This document shows positions 55,004 to 64,000 of a stretch of 64,000 nucleotides of DNA, piece after piece; positions within the stretch are counted from its first letter, which is position 1; each line of letters begins with the position of its first letter. The stretch is from Wallemia ichthyophaga EXF-994 (taxonomy: Eukaryota > Basidiomycota > Wallemiomycetes > Wallemiales > Wallemiaceae): contig NW_008806286.1 of the NCBI RefSeq assembly GCF_000400465.1, positions 2,762 to 66,761 of the forward strand, in the 5' to 3' direction. The notes below the pieces were generated by a model. It saw nothing but the letters and a program-made list of their open reading frames with translations, did no database searches and was not told where the DNA came from. Both the position numbers and the translations under genes were made by a program.

Positions 55004-56092
55004 TTAAACACTCTCAATCGCAGCTGGGAATTTTATACCCGCTTGGCTGCGTATGTCGTCGAGCAACTCGGCAGATAAGACACTGTCATCCCAAGGCACG
55101 CGCTGAGATTGAGATTCACCGGCAGCAATCAGCCTAGCCATCTCATCGGCCTCCCAGTGCATTCCGTGGTGGGGGATTGGGTGGTGGTACGTGGTAGTCT
55201 TCCTTTGCTGATCATCTGGATTGGGATTGGTGGTGTCCCTCAGGCGAATCTCGTAGGATAAGGGTCTGGATAGTGGGAGATCATTCACTACCAACTCACC
55301 GTGTGTACCGCGTACAACAAGCGTCGAAATAGACCCAACGTTGATATTCGAAGACAAAACAGCATCTGCGTCGATACCTGGGAATTTCAACAATGCAGTG
55401 GTCATTTCGTCAACGCCATATTGGTTTTTGATACACGTTGCGCCCCTGACACTAGGCTTGCAGAGTTTGTTGGCTGGATGGTAGAATAACACGGAAAACA
55501 CCCAGATAAGCGGGTATGGCATGAGATCCATGATGCTACCGCCGCCGAGATTGAGATTGAAAATGCGGTGGTCGCTGCTCACACCAGTAAAAGTCTGTCC
55601 GAAATCAGCGTGTACCTGCTTGACGTCACCAATAACACCACTGTGCACCTTATTCTCAATTTCCTTTAGCATCGGGAAGAATCTCGTCCACTTGGCTTCC
55701 ATTAGAGTGAGGTGCTTCTGTTGAGCTAGCTGGGCTAGTGCGCGCATCTGGTCAGCTGTGATTACCGCGGGTTTCTCCACGAGGACGTGCTTGCCGGCGT
55801 GGAGGGCGTCGCGGGCGTTGTGGTAGTGGTGTGAGTGCGGTGTGCCAATGTAAACAACAGTGACATTGGGATCGTTGTAGACACCCTCGTAGGATGAATA
55901 CGCTGTGGCGGATGAAGCACCAACTCTTTCAAGGAAATCTCGGGCTTTCTTGTCGGATGAAGAGCCAGCGGCTACGAGTTTGTGGTTTACATCACTAACA
56001 CCTCTATCCAAAGGATTTGTGAGTAAATCACGTGCAAATGTCTCTGAGATTCCACCTAAGCCTACGATACCAAAGTTTAGAGTAAATGTCAT
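55004..56092 (-). CDS. Gfo/Idh/MocA-family dehydrogenase (dihydrodiol/xylose dehydrogenase-like)
   Basis: NADP-dependent sugar or diol dehydrogenase. Single exon, 362 aa. The Rossmann start is FGIVGLGGISETFARDL. VVYIGTPHSHHYHNARDAL and HAGKHVLVEKPAVI (the catalytic EKP Lys) follow. The second half has EAKWTRFFPMLKEI and FNLNLGGGSIMDLMPYPLIW, which point to the dihydrodiol dehydrogenase/D-xylose dehydrogenase branch. The substrate is not certain. Divergent from PEP4 by 249 bp. Confidence 0.88.
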   Translation of the reverse strand: MTFTLNFGIVGLGGISETFARDLLTNPLDRGVSDVNHKLVAAGSSSDKKARDFLERVGASSATAYSSYEGVYNDPNVTVVYIGTPHSHHYHNARDALHAGKHVLVEKPAVITADQMRALAQLAQQKHLTLMEAKWTRFFPMLKEIENKVHSGVIGDVKQVHADFGQTFTGVSSDHRIFNLNLGGGSIMDLMPYPLIWVFSVLFYHPANKLCKPSVRGATCIKNQYGVDEMTTALLKFPGIDADAVLSSNINVGSISTLVVRGTHGELVVNDLPLSRPLSYEIRLRDTTNPNPDDQQRKTTTYHHPIPHHGMHWEADEMARLIAAGESQSQRVPWDDSVLSAELLDDIRSQAGIKFPAAIESV

Positions 56093-56341
56093 TAATAAGC
56101 TTGAAGATGAAGATAGTTGTTGATGTTGTTTGCTGCCCTTAAAAAGTCAATTTAACCGATACAGCAATATACGTCATCATGTGATAGTCCATCAACTAAA
56201 CACCTACAATATCGGGCATCGTTTCTAGCGGATTATAATTGAAATATAGGTTTATTGAATTTTTTCACTCTAAGCATTATTTAAAGGAAATATACGTCAT
56301 TCTTAGGTTATCTCCAAACCAACTCAATTACTTCAACTCAA

Positions 56342-57651
<1,310 letters not shown>

Positions 57652-57935
57652 TCTTAGGTATTGAATCTTGTAATCTAAACGAAATTAAAGATGAAGTGTA
57701 TGAATCTACAATGACGGAGTTTATTCGGCCAACAGAAGGTTTAATAATTTGATTTTCCTAAGTCAGTTCGTTATAAGGATAAATACTTGAAATAAAACTA
57801 TTAAAGTCATTTGAGCTACTTAAAATTTAAAATTCTAGATCTTTGTACCTTAATTCCTAATCGAGATTGATGACACCTTATTGAGTTTTTGACAGCTATT
57901 CAGTTGGAGGACCAAGGCCATCACGGAACACAGAA

Positions 57936-59683
57936 ATGAACAAGTGGAATGAGTTGCACAAACGGAGAAAAATAAACAGCAGCCTGATACCCAGTATAAA
58001 TATAAATACCATCCTTGATTTGGATTTACTTGCTATTCTCAACAACCCTAGCTTAAGGCATGAAATTATCAACTCAAAGAGCCTGCAGTTCAAATCACTT
58101 AACAAGCAGCAAAGCTACAAGACTTATCAGTATTGGTTGGATATCCACACTGAATTGAACTTTGGCTGTGATTCTTATTGCAGATTACCAATTCTTATTA
58201 GAAACATCAGAGACATTCTAGTAAATCTACTTGAATCTTCAAATAAGCAAGACAGTCTGTTTATTTACAAACTCTTAAATCCTCAAGAGATCCTCGATAA
58301 GCTCCAAACCAATAACATCAACTTACATTCCTTATTTAGCGTTATTGGTGATGTCCTTAAGAAGCACTGTGCTCCTATAAGAGATGCTGAGATTGAGCTA
58401 TTCATACACACCTCCTTACACGACACAACTAAGTCCCTTGAATTATTCCTCCAGCTTCTTGAAGTTATGAAGATTGTGGGTATTTGATCACATTTGATCA
58501 CATTATAAACATCCCTAACACTCCCCAGGACATCCTCAACCACCAACTCATCGCCCACCGTCCACTCATCGTGCAATCAGCCATCGATATTGAATTCCAG
58601 TCGTTCGATTCAATGAGCGCGGCCAACGAAATCTCTCTAGACTCCACCAGTCGATGGCTCCTACGTGCCAAGGAAGCCTCAGAAGCGCACTCCACAGTCA
58701 AGCAGATCTTCATCACAGCAACCCAGCAGCTTATTGAATCGTACAACCCAGAATCATCGATGGCTTTACCTGAAACGTTAAAGATCGATGGGAGCAAATT
58801 CGAGCAGGCGCAGCAGTATATTGACGACCTCACTCTTATGTCCCTCTTGCTCTTGCTCGCCAGACAGACATTGGCAGGATACACTGGGCACACGGGGAAC
58901 GCAGCCACAGCCACATCCACTTCTGCAGTCAAGAATATACCCCAGTACACCATCAACGACTTGCATCAACTCAAAGCGCAACTATATGTTATCCTCAACG
59001 ACGGCAAATTGCCCTCACCGCAAGTAAAGCAAGTCGTGCTATCAGACAACAGCGGCAAGCTGCTCCATTACAATGTTGTAGACTTGGTGTCTGCAAGTGT
59101 GCAAGTAAATGGTAATGAGAATGGTAGTGGTATTGGTATACTCAACAAGAATCTTAAAGACTCCGAATCGCACAGTATCACAATGGCTCTTGTGCATATC
59201 GCCCACTCCGTGCATCACAAACTCGGTATAGACAAGAGCGAGGTGTCGCCAGCGTTGCTAGACAGGCTTAGTGAATGGTATAAACACCACTACGACGGGA
59301 AGTCGAGTGTGTACCATCTCCTCAAGAAACGGTTGTATGATACCCTCAAGCAGCACTTGTGGATGGGTGTGGGAGGCGCGCAGGGTGCGCAAGGCATTCA
59401 GAGCATGCAGAACATTCCCTCCCCTCAACCCAGTCTCAACGATCCTTGCAACTGCGACGTGGCTTCTGTGGGTAGGAAGATGTCCAATCTTCTCGACTTC
59501 AATTATAGAGTGTACGAGGCAGTCTATGCGCGCATTCTGTATACTCCAGTAGACTCCACCTCTCACTCCACACAGCAGCACCACACTGCGCATAAACATA
59601 TCACCAAGTCTCAATCGCATCACGATAGAACGGAACAAAAACAGGCTTTGCAATTATCTCAGAATCCCACTATACCCACTTAA
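57936..59683 (+). CDS. SOK1: TCP11/Sok1-family protein
   Basis: Family linked to cAMP/PKA signalling in yeast (Sok1 is a suppressor of PKA loss). Exons are 57936-58475 and 58529-59683 (53-nt intron), giving 564 aa. Blocks are YKTYQYWLDIHTELNFG, RLPILIRNIRDILVNLL, VIGDVLKKHCAPIRDAEIEL, ELFLQLLEVMKIDILNHQL across the splice, and RPLIVQSAIDIEFQSF. The intron contains a near-perfect tandem of gatcacattt. The C-terminus is His/Gln-rich low complexity. The molecular function of the family is not well defined. Confidence 0.85.
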
Positions 59684-59994
59684 ACGTAAACTGAAACGTT
59701 AAACCAAAGACAAACCCAAGTTTATGACTTTTATACTCCTTTTACTATTTTTCACTCTAGATTTTCTTGGAATTGGCATAACCCCTCTAGGAAGGACAAA
59801 TACTCATTTTTTTTTGCTCTCACTCAAATCCATACACACCGAAGTAACACACCAATTGTATCATTCTCAATTTATACATAAACCAGCGCATAACACAGCA
59901 TACCGTGTGAAAGGTAGTAAAATTATCAAGTGTGAGTACAAAATGGTTTAGTGATCCCAAAGAGAAAGTGTCCTTGTGTTGATTGATGATGGCT
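59684..59994. other. Intergenic region between convergent genes
   Basis: About 310 bp, AT-rich, no coding signal. It includes an 8-T run at 59809-59816. Confidence 0.5.
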
Positions 59995-60354
59995 TTAAAT
60001 TCTATCGCCCACAATAGCCATAGCGGACATTCTAGCAAGTTTGCGTGTATCTGCAAGCTGTGTAGGAGTCAAAGAGTATCTGCCGACGAGGTCGTCTACC
60101 TCTCTCCTACTGAATGCTGAGAGAAGACTCCTTCTGCTGTAGATATCGCCTGGCTTGTTGGCGAGTGCATCGAACGCCACCATGGATTTGTACGATGCTG
60201 CTTGAGCGAGCATCTGCGGAGACGTCTGAGCAACCTTTGCAGTTCCGTATATGTTGTTGTAAGCTTGTCTACACACATTGGTATGTCAGCGCAAAAGTCT
60301 TCTCTTACGAAACAAAGACACTCGAACTCACAATGCAGAAACTGAAGGAATCAT
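59995..60354 (-). CDS. CipC-like small protein (DUF3759 type)
   Basis: Exons on the minus strand are 60354-60332 and 60268-59995 (63-nt intron), giving 98 aa. The pattern QAYNNIYG, QMLAQAASYKSMVAFDAL, RRSLLSAFSRREVDDLVGR and DTRKLARMSAMAIV follows the order of CipC-like stress proteins (Ala-rich helix, then a leader and a C-terminal helix). The match is by overall pattern, not by strong motifs. The role is unknown; CipC-type proteins are often abundant under stress. Confidence 0.6.
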
Positions 60355-60972
60355 TGAGATTTTCTTTCTTGTTTGAAGTTGGAGGTTTAATGTAAACGAA
60401 TCAAAGAATTAAATCTTCTCCCCACACTTTTTTACCCCAGGATTTAAAACATGGCCTAAAACGGAAACTGAGCAGACGCGTTCCGTTTAGCGTTAGAATG
60501 GGCAATTATTATGGAAATGGGAAGCGGGTATGTTCCGTGTTGTGTGTTTTGCCGCCCAAATCGCACTTGGCTCTCCTCCGAAATTACTCTCTGCGGCGTC
60601 TAGCCGCTTACGCAAAGTTGACCAAATTTTTTCGGAATTCCACTCCGACGCCTGTACAATGAGCAGAGACGTTAGCCACTCTTCAATGACCGATAACCAT
60701 GTTTCGGCGCAGTTTGCACCTTAATTTGCGATGTACGAAAAGGCGGAGTGATGATAACGAACAACAGCAAAAACCACAATTTCAATTCGCAATTGATGTA
60801 TGTTACAAGTAGTAGGTGTTGTGGTGTGTATAATGTGGTGTGATTTGTATAATGTGCTGCGTAAATTTGTGTTCCATGAAAAGCGTTGCATAATTCCCAG
60901 TCATACAGTCATACAGTCATACTATCGGTGCAGCAACAAAACCTATTGCAACTGCACACGAGGACGACATGT
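60355..60972. other. Intergenic region
   Basis: About 620 bp without a supported gene. It has an inverted repeat (aaacggaa near 60456 and ttccgttt near 60482) and tandem catacagt near 60900-60920. A 64-codon frame at 60530-60724 has no support. Confidence 0.5.
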
Positions 60973-62642
60973 CTAAAATTCGTTCATAGTCATTCTCCTA
61001 AGCAGATTCAGTGAGCAAAACATCGCAGTCAACACTTAACTTCGACACACCTGAATGTATAGCCCATGAAAGCCAAGTCCTTGCTATCACCAGTAACGTC
61101 AGCTCCAGCGGGAGTTTCCGGCACAGACTCAAGCTCCTCCGTTGGGAAGTAGCTTGTGTCAGTAATGGAGCGGAGGTGGGGTACGAACGGAGCATCTATT
61201 TGTCTGATACAGCTCCAATCAACACCATCGAAGAAAGGATGCTGTTTAATTTCCGCCGCGTTGTTCCGCCCCAGTCTGTACTCAGGTGCGCACATCAACC
61301 TTCTCACCAAATCCTCCGCTTCAAATGAAAGTTGAACGTCGTCGGGGAAATAGAGATGTTCACGGTAATTGATGATTTTGCGATATGTCTCGTGTGCGCT
61401 CTCAGCGCAGAATGGAGGATAGCCCACGAGACATTCGAACATAATAGCTCCCAAACTCCACCAGTCGCATGAATGGTTGTAGCCTTGCTGCAGAAATATT
61501 TCAGGAGCGATGTAGTCAGGCGTTCCAACTGTCGAGTAGGCCAATTTGCGACGATTCGTCTTCCATGTCTGGATCTGGTCATGACGGGACATAGTCAAAT
61601 TAATTTTGTCGATCGCAACACTATTCCGCTCTTTCTTCCCTTCACCACCCTGGTCGAGCAGACGCTGGTAGTACTGCGCTGTGTGCTTCTTGTGAAAACC
61701 GGTACTGAGGCCGAAATCGGTGAGCTTTACATGACCTTTTTTGTCAATGAGAATGTTGTCAGGCTTGATATCACGGTGAACAAAGCCGAGAGTGTGGACT
61801 GCCTCAATTGCTAGAACGCACTCTGCAATATAAAACCGGGTAACGTCCTCGCTGAAAGTATCATACTTAATCAGCATGGTCATTAAATCACCGCCCGGCA
61901 AGAACTCCATGAGTAGGTAGAGATACTTTGCGTCTTGGAATGAGTAGTAAAGATTAACAACCCACGGCGACTTATTCTCAGCAAGTACATCACGTTCAGC
62001 ACGTACATGTGCAAGTTGATCCTTCTTGAACATTTCACTCTTGAGGAGAGTTTTCATTGCGTAGATCTTTCCAGTGTCTTTCTTTTGCACCAGTCTCACC
62101 TCACCAAATGCACCCTTTCCAATAACTTTAACGGTCTTGAAGTCATCCAGACCTATTTTTGTGCGACGGAGACGTACAAACGATGTCTCCTTCTCGCCCA
62201 GCCGCTCAAAAGCGATTTGTCGACGCTGCTGGATCTGTGCGAGCTCAGCTGGGGAGGATATATGATGACGGACTGCGTGTCTCTTCTCAGTCTCGATACG
62301 ACGCTGATTGCGCTCAATAGCATGCTCAACAGCCATCTTGTAATGCTGCTCAAGGCGCATTTTAGCTGCTGTAGCTCTAGGTACGGCCTCGCGCGAGAAA
62401 AGGTGGGGCTCGCGCTTGAAGTAAACGTAATCAGCTGGTTTGTTCGAATGTGGATTTGAAGGAGCATTCTGGCGTGCATCCACACTCATCTGAGCCAAAG
62501 CATTGGGAGATGTTATTCCACCGTCTGGTGAGTGCACCGTTGCGAATCTAGTTGGATGTGGTGCCTCATGAGTACCCATGTGTGGCGCTCCACCACCCCC
62601 ATATCTAGGTCTATAAGGTAGAGCCGCGTTGTATGATTGCAT
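60973..62642 (-). CDS. CBK1: NDR/LATS-family AGC kinase (Cbk1/Cot1/Orb6)
   Basis: Morphogenesis-related NDR kinase. Exons on the minus strand are 62642-61051 and 60997-60973 (53-nt intron), giving 538 aa. The order is a disordered N-terminus, a Mob-binding N-terminal region ([20 protein letters not shown]), and a kinase domain: [18 protein letters not shown] Lys, [17 protein letters not shown], a long insert before the activation segment ([17 protein letters not shown]), and [19 protein letters not shown]. The hydrophobic motif [10 protein letters not shown] with its Thr spans the last intron. The C-terminal tail (MTMNEF) is very short. Start at ATG 62642. Confidence 0.95.
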
Positions 62643-62782
62643 TTTGTGTCTTCGCCGTCGCCGTCGCCGTCGCAAACAGAAGACGTTCAAGTGACATATA
62701 AAACAGCCACGCACAGACAGGAAAAATATAAAAATTTATAAAGATTAATTAAAATAAATAAATCCTTCTCCTCTTATACAAA

Positions 62783-64000
62783 TCACATCTTCTTACGCTG
62801 CTTCTCTTTGTGTTTGTGTAGCGTCTTTTGCTTATCAATAAGCTTGGATTGTGACTTGCTCTTGACACGCTTAGAGTGTATAGCCATCATCATTGGCTTG
62901 TTACGCTTCTTCTCTTCGTTCGTCTTGCTTGCTACCTTATCCGACTTGTGTTTACCCTTACGTGAAGCAAACTTATCACGACCTTCACGACCTTCGGCAA
63001 TACTAGCCATACGCGCCTCATAATCATTCTTAGCGCGTTTGCGTGGTCCAACAATCTCAGCTTCTGTGACAAATTGTCCTTGATCATCACCATCTGCACC
63101 GCTACCAGTGGCTTTACGCTTTTCTTTAAGATGCGCAAGTTTGCGCTTTGCAGCATTTCCACCGCCTTGGTCTATTTCCTCTTGTACCGCCTTCATTTTG
63201 AGGTCGTTGAGGAGGGCAAAGTCTGCTGGTGTGAGGATACGTTCGGTAGCTAAAGTGGACATTTGGGCAATTTGATCATTTGTAGAGATGTCTTTGGTAT
63301 CTTCTTCCTTTTTCTCTTTCTTCTCTTTCTCCTTCTCTTCATCGCTGTCAGAAAGATCGATATCGGCGTCGTCGTCAGACACATTAACCCAACCTTCCTC
63401 TTCACTCGAGGCATCATCTGACTCGGCATCCCAGTCATCCCAAGCTTTCTCATCGTCGACGTCTTCATCGTCGTTTTCCTTTTGATCGAGGTGCTTCTCG
63501 AGTAAGTCTAGACCTTCAATACCACTAGCAACCTCATTACTCTCACCAAACTTGAGAGCTTGTTTTCCAGTAGACATACCCATCGCAGCCAATTTACCTC
63601 TCTCTTTACGTTTGAGGATTGAAGGGTTGACTTCTCTGAAGAGTTGTAGTAAACCTCTACTAGCAGTGATTACACCTTTATCAGCAGATTTCCTATACTC
63701 TATCAAATCTTCAAGTAAATCCGATTCCATAGCCCATGGCTGCCTGCGTGAAATTTCTGTGATAGAGTTGAGACCAGCAGCTACAACTTCAGAACCAACG
63801 CCAGGAGTGACGAACTCGTGAGCGATCTTACGAATAACGGGAGTGAGTACGTCTGGTGGGGTTAGTTCGTGTACAGATTGAGCTAAAGCGACGAGAATGA
63901 GAGTAATGCGGAGTTGATGGTGAGTGAGGTATTTGATGATGTATGAGTAGAAGCTGAGAACGCATAGTTTGTGAGCACCCATGACTCTAGTGAGGAGTTG
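62783..64000 (-). CDS. SDA1: SDA1, ribosome biogenesis (3' part, cut by right edge)
   Basis: Sda1 is needed for 60S subunit maturation and G1 progression. The visible part (405 codons plus stop, continuing beyond 64000) begins within the HEAT-like N-terminal domain (RVMGAHKLCVLSFYSYIIKY). It continues with VLTPVIRKIAHEFVTPG, ITEISRRQPWAMESDLLEDL and YRKSADKGVITASRGLLQLF, and contains acidic (DDEDVDDEKAWDDWDAE) and Lys-rich parts. It ends KLIDKQKTLHKHKEKQRKKM. The ATG at 63982 is internal, because the frame stays open to the edge and fits the family there. Confidence 0.92.
   Translation of the reverse strand, partial: QLLTRVMGAHKLCVLSFYSYIIKYLTHHQLRITLILVALAQSVHELTPPDVLTPVIRKIAHEFVTPGVGSEVVAAGLNSITEISRRQPWAMESDLLEDLIEYRKSADKGVITASRGLLQLFREVNPSILKRKERGKLAAMGMSTGKQALKFGESNEVASGIEGLDLLEKHLDQKENDDEDVDDEKAWDDWDAESDDASSEEEGWVNVSDDDADIDLSDSDEEKEKEKKEKKEEDTKDISTNDQIAQMSTLATERILTPADFALLNDLKMKAVQEEIDQGGGNAAKRKLAHLKEKRKATGSGADGDDQGQFVTEAEIVGPRKRAKNDYEARMASIAEGREGRDKFASRKGKHKSDKVASKTNEEKKRNKPMMMAIHSKRVKSKSQSKLIDKQKTLHKHKEKQRKKM

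Noticed and set aside
60530-60724. A 64-codon frame as a small gene
   Set aside because: No family, no supporting context, and such frames are expected by chance in this base composition.

Overview
The window looks like nuclear DNA of a very compact basidiomycete fungus. My best guess is a Wallemia-like genome, from gene density, introns of about 50 nt, and a hydrophobin pair with acid-rich mature regions; this is not verified. I assign 59 introns of 41-87 nt by joining reading frames at GT...AG borders so that the protein matches its family. Most donors are GTGGGT, GTGAGT or similar, and most introns have a CTAAC, CTGAC or CTCAC branch-like site. Genes are often arranged head to head. Two start-codon pairs are only 15 and 18 bp apart.

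Layout. 1-1362: two 5'-truncated copies of a non-LTR retrotransposon (LINE). 1.8-19.7 kb: housekeeping genes COG4, CHS7, a VPS38/UVRAG-like gene, a FAD oxidoreductase, NAA38, an F-box gene, two tandem alpha/beta hydrolases, BUB2, KTI12, ALG1, an RCC1-repeat gene, a PhzF-family gene, PPE1 and a phosducin-like gene. 19.7-25.7 kb: accessory region with two intron-containing tRNA genes, decayed LINE pieces of a second type, a 64-bp assembly gap and two hydrophobin genes. 25.8-34.9 kb: ESA1, PET112/GatB, LSM5, two divergent unknown genes, an AA9 LPMO, a C-type cyclin and a polynucleotide 3'-phosphatase. 35.2-36.1 kb: an unrecognised possible gene. 36.1-64 kb: H2A/H2B, tRNA ligase TRL1, Sec61-beta, a VAMP7/NYV1-like R-SNARE, ribose-5-phosphate isomerase, an unresolved gene, a carboxylesterase, ABP1, a Pho85-type cyclin, SSZ1, ETR1, PXMP4, a Gfo/Idh/MocA dehydrogenase, PEP4, a TCP11/SOK1 gene, a CipC-like gene, an NDR kinase (CBK1/COT1) and the 3' part of SDA1, cut by the right edge.

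Functional links. TRL1 is the enzyme expected to join the halves of spliced tRNAs, and both tRNA genes here appear to carry introns. KTI12 acts with Elongator on tRNA wobble bases. COG4, CHS7, SEC61-beta, the R-SNARE, VPS38 and PEP4 belong to the secretory and vacuolar system. BUB2 and the NDR kinase belong to mitotic-exit and morphogenesis control. CHS7, the hydrophobins, the AA9 enzyme and the esterase concern the cell surface or secreted activity. No CRISPR array, virus or bacterial-type operon is visible.
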